Shown: piece after piece, positions 16,697-24,750 of the stretch
Layout of the letters: every line of letters begins with the position of its first letter
How positions within the stretch are numbered: position 1 is the first letter of the stretch
Source: an uncultured Oscillospiraceae bacterium
GTDB taxonomy: Bacteria; Bacillota; Clostridia; Oscillospirales; Oscillospiraceae
Assembly (NCBI GenBank): GCA_934655875.1
Contig: CAKUHB010000006.1
Span: 53,327-117,326 of the forward strand
Direction: 5' to 3'
Length of the DNA stretch: 64,000 nt
Position numbers and translations under genes: made by a program
Notes under the pieces: generated by a model
Database searches by the model: none
Seen by the model: the letters and a program-made list of their open reading frames with translations, nothing else
Told to the model about the DNA's origin: nothing

Positions 16697-19222
16697 ATGA
16701 AAATCAAACGTATTACCGCCCTTGTGCTTGCGGCGCTGCTCATCATTGGGCTGTTCGCCGGCTGTTCCAAGGACGGCTCCAAGGACACGAACAAGCCCGA
16801 TTCCAACGGCTCACTCATCGACCAGACCCAGCGCGCCGACACCAGCGCCAAATACAGCTATCTGGCCGACTATCTCGACCTGACCATGCCGGTCGAGCTG
16901 CAGTACGTCAACAACATGTGTGCGGCCGGCACCACGCTCTATATGACCGCGGCCAAGCAGGGCGAAGAACACACCTACACCGACCCCGATTCCGGCAGCA
17001 GCTGGTCGTATTACGACACGGAGCTGACCATCCTGTCCATTGACCCCGATACCGGCATGTGCGCGGAGCTTCCGAACCTGCAGCTGCCCACGGTCCCCGA
17101 GGACTGCGACGGCAGCGTCGACTGCTACAGCATGGCAGGCGCGGCGGATGGCACGCTCTGGATGCTCATCAATGTCTACGCGACGAAGTTTGACCTCCCT
17201 GCGGATTTTGACCCCGAGACGGATGACAAGTGGAACTATCCCTCGACGGACATCCCCGGCTCGTATCTCATGCACATTGCCGCTGACGGCAGCACGCTCG
17301 CCAACATCGATCTGCTGGCTGCGGATGACAGTGCCCTCGAAGAGGACAGCATGAGCAGCAACATCTCCTCCTTCGCGGTCGACGCCGCCGGCAATCTCTA
17401 TGCCAGCGATTACACGAATGTTTATGTGCTGGACGCCGAAGGCAAGCTGCTCTTCAAGCTCGACGGCAGCGAATACAGCGGCAGTCTCTGCCAGCTGAAA
17501 GCCGATCAGGTCGGCATTCTGTGGTATAACTACGTCGACGACACTGCCGCCAATGCCGGCAGCGACGAAGGCGGTCAGTATTTTATCCCCGTCGATCTCG
17601 AGACAAAGGCGTGGGGCGAAAAGCAGAAGATGCCCGTCAACGCGTGGACAATCTATCCCGGCGACGACACCTATGACTTCTATTATGATAACAACAGCAA
17701 CATCTACGGCTATTCCTTCGCCACCGACAGCAAGGATAAGCTGGTCGACTGGATGGCCTGCGATGTGGACACGAACAACATGTATAACACCGCCATCCTC
17801 TCCGACGGCCGCGTCGCGGGCATGACGCAGGAGTATACCGGCGATACCACGGTCTATCAGCTCATCGTCCTGCACCGCGTCGACGCATCCGAGATCAAGG
17901 AAAAGACCGTCCTGACGCTCGCGTGCATGGGCCTTGACTGGAACCTGCGCAGCCAGATCGTCGAATACAACAAGTCGAACGACCAGTACCGCATCAACGT
18001 CATCGACTACAGCGAATACGCCACCGACGATGACTATAATGCCGGCGTCACCAAGCTTACCACCGAGATCATCAGCGGCAGCATCCCGGATCTCTTCCTC
18101 ACCAGCAGCCTGCCCGTCGACAAATACGCCGCCAAGGGCGTCATTGCCGATCTCTATACCTTCATGGACAAGGACAGCACCATGACCCGCGACTACTTTG
18201 TCCCGCAGGTTCTGAAGGCGCTGGAGAAGGACGGCAAGCTCTATGAGCTGCCCAACAGCTTCGCCGTGCAGACGGCCTTTGCCCTGACCTCCATTGCGGA
18301 GCAGTATGACATCTGGAACGTCGCGGCCGTGCAGGACGCCATGACGCAGCTGCAGGACGGCGCGACCGTCTTCTCCGACGGCTGGACGAAGACGCAGGTT
18401 CTCAATAACTGCCTGTCCCGCAACCTCTCGGCGTTCGTCGACTGGACGACGGGCAAGTGCTCGTTCGATTCCGAAGCGTTCCAGCAGCTGCTGGCCTTCT
18501 GCAACTCCTTCCCGGACGAAGTCAGCAGCGATGACGCAATCGCCTACGCAGAGACGACTGTCGACGCGGGCGAATGGGAATCTGATATCTCCCGCGTCGC
18601 CAGCGGCAAGCAGCTGATGGACGTTACCTCCATCTGGGACTTCTCGGATTACATCTACAACACCTACTCCCTCAACGGCAAGATCACCTTCACCGGCTAT
18701 CCCACCGAGGACGGCAAGTCCGGCAACTCGTTCAACATCAACTGCCCGCTCGCCATCTCCTCCACGACCAAGTATCCGGACGCGGCATGGAACTTCGTCA
18801 AGACCATGATCCAGAAGACCACCGAATCCGATAACCTCTATGCCTTCCCCATCAGTCAGGCCAAGTTCAACGAAAAGCTGACCGACGCCATGACGGAGGA
18901 ATATCAGCTTGACGAGAACGGCGAGCAGGTCGACTGGGACGGCGACGGCCAGCCCGATCTCGTCTCCAAGGGCGGCTATGAGATCCTCGGCGGTGATCCC
19001 AACGATTACAACTGGCAGCCGGTCTACGCCCTGACGCAGGCCGACATCGACCAGATCCTCGGTCTGATCAACGCGACCACCGGCGTCTATGACTACGACA
19101 CAGAGATCCTCGACATCGTCTCCCAGGAGGTCAGCGCCTACTTCGCCGGCGACAAGGACGTCAAGACCACCGCCGACATGATCCAGAGCCGCGTCAACCT
19201 GTACGTACAGGAGCAGCGGTAA
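16697..19222 (+). CDS. Large extracellular solute-binding lipoprotein with N-terminal propeller-like domain
   Basis: An 841-residue lipoprotein, twice the size of a normal sugar-binding protein. Signal peptide and lipobox: MKIKRITALVLAALLIIGLFAGC (lipidated Cys23). Residues about 50-395 contain repeated beta-rich units (FAVDAAGNLYASDYTNVYVLDAEGKL is one), like a beta-propeller. Residues about 400-841 are an SBP_bac_1-type binding domain (VLTLACMGLDWNLRSQIVEYN, GSIPDLFLTSSLPVDKYAAKGVIADL, YPDAAWNFVKTMIQ). RBS AAAGGAG lies before ATG 16697. It should deliver a ligand, probably a glycan, to the two permeases downstream. Related large SBPs are known in Firmicutes; the propeller call is by eye. 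Confidence 0.85.
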   Translation: MKIKRITALVLAALLIIGLFAGCSKDGSKDTNKPDSNGSLIDQTQRADTSAKYSYLADYLDLTMPVELQYVNNMCAAGTTLYMTAAKQGEEHTYTDPDSGSSWSYYDTELTILSIDPDTGMCAELPNLQLPTVPEDCDGSVDCYSMAGAADGTLWMLINVYATKFDLPADFDPETDDKWNYPSTDIPGSYLMHIAADGSTLANIDLLAADDSALEEDSMSSNISSFAVDAAGNLYASDYTNVYVLDAEGKLLFKLDGSEYSGSLCQLKADQVGILWYNYVDDTAANAGSDEGGQYFIPVDLETKAWGEKQKMPVNAWTIYPGDDTYDFYYDNNSNIYGYSFATDSKDKLVDWMACDVDTNNMYNTAILSDGRVAGMTQEYTGDTTVYQLIVLHRVDASEIKEKTVLTLACMGLDWNLRSQIVEYNKSNDQYRINVIDYSEYATDDDYNAGVTKLTTEIISGSIPDLFLTSSLPVDKYAAKGVIADLYTFMDKDSTMTRDYFVPQVLKALEKDGKLYELPNSFAVQTAFALTSIAEQYDIWNVAAVQDAMTQLQDGATVFSDGWTKTQVLNNCLSRNLSAFVDWTTGKCSFDSEAFQQLLAFCNSFPDEVSSDDAIAYAETTVDAGEWESDISRVASGKQLMDVTSIWDFSDYIYNTYSLNGKITFTGYPTEDGKSGNSFNINCPLAISSTTKYPDAAWNFVKTMIQKTTESDNLYAFPISQAKFNEKLTDAMTEEYQLDENGEQVDWDGDGQPDLVSKGGYEILGGDPNDYNWQPVYALTQADIDQILGLINATTGVYDYDTEILDIVSQEVSAYFAGDKDVKTTADMIQSRVNLYVQEQR

Positions 19223-19235
19223 ACAGAATACCCCC

Positions 19236-19262
19236 AGCAGGGGCGGAGGTTCCGCCCCTGCT
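19236..19262 (+). other. Stem-loop after the solute-binding protein gene
   Basis: Perfect 12-bp stem AGCAGGGGCGGA / TCCGCCCCTGCT with a 3-nt loop, 14 bp after the stop. No T-run follows. Such hairpins typically protect the binding-protein mRNA and lower expression of the downstream permeases. Confidence 0.6.
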
Positions 19263-19292
19263 GCTCAACACATCAAGCGATACAATCGCGCT

Positions 19293-19457
19293 TGTAGGAG
19301 CCGATGCCGGTCACAGCCGTTCGCGACAAAGGAGCGTTACGGATGTGGGTCTACCGCTTGCCGGTGCACATCGGCCCGAGCAAGGCTGCGTATTCGCCGC
19401 GGATTTTCGTAAAAAGCGGCCTGTTCTGCCGGGTCGATGTGGGCATCGACCCCTACA
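19293..19457. repeat. Degenerate copy of a dispersed inverted-repeat element, family 1
   Basis: The right end (about 19355-19457) aligns over its length with the reverse complement of the element at 39020-39127, ending in GATGTGGGCATCGACCCCTACA. The left part has a second, decayed end TGTAGGAGCCGATGCC at 19293. No transposase is encoded. It sits between the binding-protein and permease genes, inside an operon. Confidence 0.7.
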
Positions 19458-19567
19458 CAGATTCCAACAGCCTTTTTCGAGAATTGAAAATGCCGATAAA
19501 GCCAGACCGTGGATCGCCATGGCCGGGTTTTATGAGCATTTTCCAACGCAAAGGAGACACAGATACC

Positions 19568-20509
19568 GTGCAGAAGCTTTCTTCTCTCCGATCGCACGGG
19601 AAATATGAGACGCAGCCGCCAAAGAAAGGGCTCTGGACGCGGATGAACAACAAGGTGCGCGATTTTCTCGCGTCCCTGTGCTTCTCCGGGCCGAGCTTTC
19701 TCGGCATGCTGGCGTTTTATATCATCCCGTTTCTGATCGTTGTCTATTATTCCTTCACCGTCGGGCTGACCGACCACAGTTTTGCGGGGCTGAAAAACTA
19801 TATCACCGTCCTGCAGAATGGCGCGTTCCGGATCGCGGTCAAAAACACGTTCGTGTTCACGGGCCTGTCCGTGCCGCTGGCGGTCGTGCTGTCGCTCGGG
19901 CTGGCTCTGATGCTTGAGGCGCGCATCCCGCTCAAAAGTGAGTTCCGGACGTTCTTCTTAAGCCCCATGATGGTGCCAATCGCGTCCATCATCCTCATCT
20001 GGCAGGTGCTGTTCCACTATAACGGCGTCATCAACGAGTTTCTGCAGGTGTTCGGTGCGGACAAGATTGACTGGCTGAAATCCGACTACTGCATGGTCGT
20101 CGTCGTGGTACTGTTTCTGTGGAAAAACCTCGGCTACAACATGATCCTGTTCATGGCCGCGCTCAGCAATATCCCGCGCGAGCTGCTCGAGGTCGCCGAG
20201 GTCGAGGGCGCGTCCGCGTCCTACCAGTTCTTCCACATCAAGCTCCGCTATCTCTCGCCGACCGTCCTGTTTGTGACGATCCTGTCCATCATCAACTCGT
20301 TCAAGGTCTTCCGCGAAATCTACTTACTCACCGGCAATTATCCCTACGACGGGCTTTACATGATGCAGCATTTCATGAACAACATGTTCAACTCTACCGA
20401 CTACCAGCGGCTCTCCGCCGCGGCGGTGCTGCTGGCGATCGTGATCATCATTCTCATCGCCATCCTTTTCCTGATCGAGAACGTCTTCGGAAAGGATGTG
20501 GAAGGATGA
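19568..20509 (+). CDS. Sugar-type ABC transporter permease (MalF/UgpA-like)
   Basis: A 313-residue permease with six TM segments beginning near residue 40 (SFLGMLAFYIIPFLIVVYYSF). The EAA coupling loop is ELLEVAEVEGASASYQFFHIKLRYLSPT at about residues 205-232. The start is GTG 19568: AAAGGAG lies 11 bases upstream, and the open frame further upstream runs through the repeat element and is unlikely to be coding. It overlaps the next permease by ATGA. It pairs with that permease; no ATPase gene is nearby, so a shared MsmK-like ATPase encoded elsewhere is needed. Confidence 0.9.
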   Translation: MQKLSSLRSHGKYETQPPKKGLWTRMNNKVRDFLASLCFSGPSFLGMLAFYIIPFLIVVYYSFTVGLTDHSFAGLKNYITVLQNGAFRIAVKNTFVFTGLSVPLAVVLSLGLALMLEARIPLKSEFRTFFLSPMMVPIASIILIWQVLFHYNGVINEFLQVFGADKIDWLKSDYCMVVVVVLFLWKNLGYNMILFMAALSNIPRELLEVAEVEGASASYQFFHIKLRYLSPTVLFVTILSIINSFKVFREIYLLTGNYPYDGLYMMQHFMNNMFNSTDYQRLSAAAVLLAIVIIILIAILFLIENVFGKDVEG

Positions 20510-21378
20510 AGAAAAAACGGTATTTTTCCCGCACGGTCTGCTTTCTCCTCTGCGCTGTGTTTGCGCTTCTGTTCCTGCTGCCGACCGTCCTGACCATCAC
20601 GAACTCGTTCATGACGCAGAGCGAGATCACCGCCAACTACGGACAGGTCTTCGGCAGCAACGGCGGCTATATCTCCAAGACCATCAACCTCAAGTTCATC
20701 CCGGACAAGGTCACGTTCGCGCAGTATTTTACAGTCCTGCTCAAAAGTCCGGATTACCTGATCAAATTCTGGAACTCCGTCATCCTGACGGTCCCCATCG
20801 TGCTTGCGCAGCTGATGGTCGCGTCGGTCGCGGCCTACGGCTTTACGCGCTGGCGCGGCAAGATCCGCGACAGTCTGTTCTTCTTTTACGTGATTTTGAT
20901 GCTCATGCCGTATCAGGTCACGCTGGTGCCGAACTATCTGGTCAGCGACTGGCTGGGTCTGCTCGATACCCGGTGGGCAATTCTGCTGCCCGGCGCGTTC
21001 GCGCCGTTCTCGGTGTTTCTGCTCACCAAATTCATGCGCCGCATCCCCATGGCCGTCATTGAATCGGCCAAGATCGACGGCGCGAACGAGTGGCATATCT
21101 TCTGGAACATCTGCCTGCCGCAGTGCCGCAGCGCGCTGTATTCCATTGCGATCCTTGTGTTCATCGACAACTGGAATATGGTCGAGCAGCCGCTCATTCT
21201 GCTCAAGGACGTGGAAAAGCAGCCGCTGTCCATGTTCCTGTCTACCATCAACGCCGGCGAGATCGGCATCGCCTTTGCCGCCGCCGTGATCTATATGATC
21301 CCCGGCCTGCTGCTTTTCCTGCACGGCGAAGCATATCTGGTCGAGGGAATTGCACATTCCGGCTCTGTGAAAGGATAA
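20506..21378 (+). CDS. Sugar-type ABC transporter permease (MalG-like)
   Basis: A 290-residue permease with six TM segments, the first MKKKRYFSRTVCFLLCAVFALLF. The EAA loop is MAVIESAKIDGANEWHIFWNICLPQC at about residues 183-208, typical of the CUT1 group. ATG 20506 overlaps the previous stop by 4 bp. It forms the membrane heterodimer with the preceding MalF-like protein. It is followed after 13 bp by the HlyD-type adaptor, which is not a normal partner of sugar importers. Confidence 0.9.
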   Translation: MKKKRYFSRTVCFLLCAVFALLFLLPTVLTITNSFMTQSEITANYGQVFGSNGGYISKTINLKFIPDKVTFAQYFTVLLKSPDYLIKFWNSVILTVPIVLAQLMVASVAAYGFTRWRGKIRDSLFFFYVILMLMPYQVTLVPNYLVSDWLGLLDTRWAILLPGAFAPFSVFLLTKFMRRIPMAVIESAKIDGANEWHIFWNICLPQCRSALYSIAILVFIDNWNMVEQPLILLKDVEKQPLSMFLSTINAGEIGIAFAAAVIYMIPGLLLFLHGEAYLVEGIAHSGSVKG

Positions 21379-21391
21379 AAGGAAACGAGAC

Positions 21392-23281
21392 ATGGAAAAC
21401 AGTGTTAGAAAACGCGAATGGGTCAAAACCGCCGCCATCATTTTTCTGGCGGTGCTGCTGGTGCTGACCTTCTTCTCCAAGACGATCATGAACGCCTCTC
21501 TGCCCGAGGTCGCCGCCCAGCAGGCCGCCTCCGGCGCCATCAACGCCCGTATCCGCGGCCAGGGTGCCGTCGAAGCCAGCGAGGTCTATAACGTCACGAT
21601 CAAGCAGACCCGCAAGGTCGCAAGCGTTCTGGTCAAGACCGGCCAGGCCGTCAACGTCGGCGACACACTCTTTGTGCTGGAAGCAGAGGATTCGGACGAG
21701 CTGAAGCAGGCGGAGACGGAGCTGCAGGGTCTTCAGGATGATTATGATAAAAGCCTGATTGAGGCTGGCATTGCCGCCGCAAAGAACAACCACGAGGTTG
21801 AAAAAGCGCAGAAAAAGTATAACGAAGAGCTTGCACTTCTGCGGCAGTACAGCTCCATGGACGCCAGCCAGATCAAGTCGGCAGTCGTTGAGGCAGAAAA
21901 GAAGCAGAAAAGCATCCAGCGCCAAATCGATGAGCTGACAAAATCGAAGACTGAAACAGAAACTGAAAAAACCGCTGCCGAAGCAACACTCACCGAGCTG
22001 GGAGCCGAAGTTACCAAAGTCGGTTCTCTTAAAGATGCCGTTGATGCCTTAAAGCGAGACGAGTACCTCTATAAAACAGATTACGACCTTCTGCTGAAAT
22101 TTGCAGCGCATCTTCACAGCGAAGGAACCAACGCCGGTCAGACTGTTGACCAGATTGCTGCGGCATTGGCAAAAAATCAGGATCGTTACGAATCCGAAGT
22201 TGCGCAGTATCTGACCAACTATCCGAACGATATGGAAGGTCTGAAAAATCTGGACGGCCGCTATAAGCAAGTATCTCTTGCTTACACGACTTTGGTCGGT
22301 GATCAGGCCGCCATCGACGCGCTCAATCCCAATGAAATGAATTACGATATCATGACGGGTGGAACCGTCGATAATAAGAAGGTCAACGCCGTTTATGATC
22401 AGGTCTTTTCCAATCTGACCAGCCAAAAGCGTGTCGTCGAGCAGTATGAAAGCGAAATTAAAAACTATGACGATACGATCAGCAATTACAATTATCAGAT
22501 TGACGACCTGAAAGATACAATCGAAACGCTCGGAAAGGCCGAAAGTCAGGCTGAGACCGTAAAGCAGGCAAAGAGCGAACTTGAAGAACTTGTTTTCTCG
22601 CAGAGTCTCGGCGATTCCAGCAGTATTGACATGGCTGCAAAAAAACGTCAGATCGAACAAAAGCAGGCTGACGTTGAAAAGCTCCGCGAAAACGCCGATG
22701 AGGTCGAGGTCAAGGCCAACGTCAGCGGCACCATTGAATCGGTCAACGCTTCCGCGGGCAAGTCCATCGGCGGCGATGAATCTCCGCTTGCCACCATCAG
22801 CGTGACGGACCGCGGCTTCACCGTCAAGATCGACGTCACCGGCGAGCAGGCCAAGAAGGTCAAGGTCGGCGACACGGCGGAGCTGGTCAATTTCTGGGGC
22901 GGCGACGCCGTCGCGACGCTCGACCAGATCACAAACTCCCAGACCTCCGGCAATCGCACGCTCGTCTTTACGCTCACGGGCGACGTGCAGGCCGGCCAGA
23001 ACATCACGCTCTCCATCGGCCAGAAGAGCGCCAACTATGACGCCCTCGTCCCGCTGTCCGGCCTGCGCGAGGATTCGAACGGCAAGTTCGTCTACGTGCT
23101 CGAATCGAAGAGCTCGCCGCTCGGCAGCCGCTACATTGCCACCCGCGTCACCGTGCAGGAGCTGGCACGCGACGACAAGTCCGCCGCCGTCTCCGGCATC
23201 AGCGCCGGCGATTTCATCATCACCACCAGCAACAAGCCCGTAGAAGCCGGCAAGCAGGTCCGGCTCGCCGATAACGGATGA
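21392..23281 (+). CDS. HlyD/RND-type membrane-fusion adaptor with very long coiled coil
   Basis: A 629-residue protein with one N-terminal TM (about 12-29), the first half of a lipoyl-like domain (IKQTRKVASVLVKTGQAVNVGDTLFVLE, about 70-97), and a very long Glu/Lys/Gln-rich coiled coil (about 100-435). A second lipoyl half starts at VKANVSGTIESVNASAGKSI (about 438), and beta-barrel/membrane-proximal domains run to the C-terminus. These are the parts of an efflux adaptor such as MacA. In a Gram-positive cell it would extend from the membrane into the wall. Codons in the coiled-coil part are visibly more A/T-rich than in the flanks. It overlaps the MacB-like gene by 4 bp. Confidence 0.8.
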   Translation: MENSVRKREWVKTAAIIFLAVLLVLTFFSKTIMNASLPEVAAQQAASGAINARIRGQGAVEASEVYNVTIKQTRKVASVLVKTGQAVNVGDTLFVLEAEDSDELKQAETELQGLQDDYDKSLIEAGIAAAKNNHEVEKAQKKYNEELALLRQYSSMDASQIKSAVVEAEKKQKSIQRQIDELTKSKTETETEKTAAEATLTELGAEVTKVGSLKDAVDALKRDEYLYKTDYDLLLKFAAHLHSEGTNAGQTVDQIAAALAKNQDRYESEVAQYLTNYPNDMEGLKNLDGRYKQVSLAYTTLVGDQAAIDALNPNEMNYDIMTGGTVDNKKVNAVYDQVFSNLTSQKRVVEQYESEIKNYDDTISNYNYQIDDLKDTIETLGKAESQAETVKQAKSELEELVFSQSLGDSSSIDMAAKKRQIEQKQADVEKLRENADEVEVKANVSGTIESVNASAGKSIGGDESPLATISVTDRGFTVKIDVTGEQAKKVKVGDTAELVNFWGGDAVATLDQITNSQTSGNRTLVFTLTGDVQAGQNITLSIGQKSANYDALVPLSGLREDSNGKFVYVLESKSSPLGSRYIATRVTVQELARDDKSAAVSGISAGDFIITTSNKPVEAGKQVRLADNG

Positions 23282-24408
23282 GACGGCGCGGGCGGTTTGA
23301 ACGGCAGCACCGGCTGCCGAGATTGCATGGATACCGGCTGGTTCTGCTGATCGCGTGCCTGATTCAGGCGGCGCTGTCCGGCTTTTGCTGGGTCATGCTT
23401 GCGAGAACCTGCAATACGCTCCCGACGCAGTCGGCCGCCGACGTCTGGCGCGGTGACAGCGGCGAGCGCTTCGCGCAGGTGTCCGCGTTCCTGCCGGTCG
23501 ACGGCAAGCTGACGCTGGACTCTGTCCGCTCGTTCCGCATGACGCTCGAGGAGCAGTTCGTCCAGAACTCCATGGAAGCGCCCGAGGGCGGCAAGCTCTA
23601 CACCGACGCCTACAGCGGCCGCACCAGCCTGTCCGCGTCCGGCACGTCCCCCGGCAATCTGACGGTCACGGCCATCGGCGTGGGCGGCGACTTCTTCCTG
23701 TTCCACCCGTTGCCGCTGCTGTCCGGCAGCTATCTGACGGCCGAGGATTACATGGCGGATCGCGTCGTACTCGACGCGCAGACGGCCTTTACCCTCTTCG
23801 GCAGCAGCGATGTGGCCGGGATGGAGGTCACCATCGGCGGCAAGACGTTCCCCGTCGCGGGCGTCATTGACCGGGAATCCGATTTTGCCAGCACTGCGGC
23901 GCTGGCCACGACGGCGGACGCTTCGGCCTCGTCCGGCAGCAGCGGCTCGCAGGCGATGATCTTCATGAGCTACGACGCGCTGAACGCCCTGTCGGAGCTT
24001 CCCATCGACTGCTATGAGATCGTGCTTCCCGACCCGGTCTCCGGCTTTGCCAAGGGACTGGTCGCCGACAATTTCCCGATCGGCTCCGGCGCTGTCGTGC
24101 AGAACACGGGGCGCTTCTCGCTCACAAGTCTGATCTCGGTCATCGGCAGCTTCGGCAAGCGCGTGATGACGACGAGCGGCGTGGTCTATCCCTACTGGGA
24201 AAATGCCGCGCGCATGCTGGAGAGCTATGCGGCTTTGTATCTGGTTCTGGGCACGCTCCTCGCGCTCATGCCGGCTGTGTGCCTTGTCATCGTCCTCGTC
24301 CGGTTCGTGACCAGCCAGACGCGCAAAGCCGCGCACAAGGCCGCCCACGCCATCGAGGCCCGCGTGGAAGAAAAAAAGCAGGAGCATTACATCAAAGGCG
24401 GAATTTAA
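23278..24408 (+). CDS. Two-TM protein resembling the MacB extracytoplasmic core
   Basis: A 376-residue protein with a basic N-terminus, TM1 at about residues 20-42, a roughly 270-residue extracytoplasmic domain, TM2 at about 318-342, and a basic helical tail. The middle has MacB_PCD-like features, including a Tyr/Leu-rich segment (FFLFHPLPLLSGSYLTAEDY) near residue 140 followed by DRVVLDAQTAFTLFGSSDVAGMEVTIGG, which is common in FtsX/MacB permeases. The last two TM helices of a true FtsX permease are missing and no ATPase is adjacent. ATG overlaps the adaptor stop, so the two are coupled. It is last in the operon, followed by a strong terminator. Confidence 0.65.
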   Translation: MRRRGRFERQHRLPRLHGYRLVLLIACLIQAALSGFCWVMLARTCNTLPTQSAADVWRGDSGERFAQVSAFLPVDGKLTLDSVRSFRMTLEEQFVQNSMEAPEGGKLYTDAYSGRTSLSASGTSPGNLTVTAIGVGGDFFLFHPLPLLSGSYLTAEDYMADRVVLDAQTAFTLFGSSDVAGMEVTIGGKTFPVAGVIDRESDFASTAALATTADASASSGSSGSQAMIFMSYDALNALSELPIDCYEIVLPDPVSGFAKGLVADNFPIGSGAVVQNTGRFSLTSLISVIGSFGKRVMTTSGVVYPYWENAARMLESYAALYLVLGTLLALMPAVCLVIVLVRFVTSQTRKAAHKAAHAIEARVEEKKQEHYIKGGI

Positions 24409-24412
24409 TCAC

Positions 24413-24450
24413 AAACAGGCGCGCTGCCAGCGGCAGCGCGCCTGTTTTTC
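24413..24450 (+). terminator. Terminator of the transport/adaptor operon
   Basis: 16-bp stem built around CAGGCGCGCTGCC / GGCAGCGCGCCTG with a 3-nt loop, followed by TTTTTC. Confidence 0.9.
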
Positions 24451-24479
24451 TTGACAAATCGCCGTGCACGCTGTAAGTT
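24451..24479 (+). promoter_or_regulatory. Sigma-A promoter for the AbrB-type gene
   Basis: -35 TTGACA (24451-24456), 17-bp spacer, -10 TAAGTT (24474-24479), directly after the terminator and 39 bp before the start codon. Confidence 0.7.
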
Positions 24480-24517
24480 ATACAAGTATGAAATTCACCC
24501 CGTGAAGGAGGCCTTCC

Positions 24518-24748
24518 ATGGCAGGCGGCAAGCATATTCTGGGCAAGGCGAAGCGGCACATTTTCGGCACGGCGAAGGTCGGCGAAAAGGGGCAGATCGT
24601 AATTCCCAAGGAAGCGCGGCAGATCTTTGGCGTCCGTCCCGGCGATACGCTTCTGATCCTCGGCGACGAGGAGACTGGCATTATCGTGACCAAGCCGGAC
24701 GTGCTGCGTGATGCGGCAAATGAAATTTTCGGAAAGATGGAGAAATAG
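24518..24748 (+). CDS. AbrB/SpoVT-type DNA-binding protein
   Basis: A 76-residue protein whose residues 17-60 form a swapped-hairpin AbrB domain (VGEKGQIVIPKEARQIFGVRPGDTLLIL). The Lys/Arg-rich N-terminus and acidic C-terminus are common in small AbrB regulators. RBS AAGGAGG precedes ATG. It ends 2 bp before the PLP-enzyme gene and has its own promoter, so the two genes are cotranscribed. It could be an autoregulator or an antitoxin-like protein; there is no toxin gene beside it. Confidence 0.85.
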   Translation: MAGGKHILGKAKRHIFGTAKVGEKGQIVIPKEARQIFGVRPGDTLLILGDEETGIIVTKPDVLRDAANEIFGKMEK

Positions 24749-24750
24749 AA

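Noticed and set aside
19304..19567. Longer N-terminus for the MalF-like permease starting at 19304
   Set aside because: The extra 88 codons run through a dispersed repeat element, and the GTG at 19568 has a good ribosome site.
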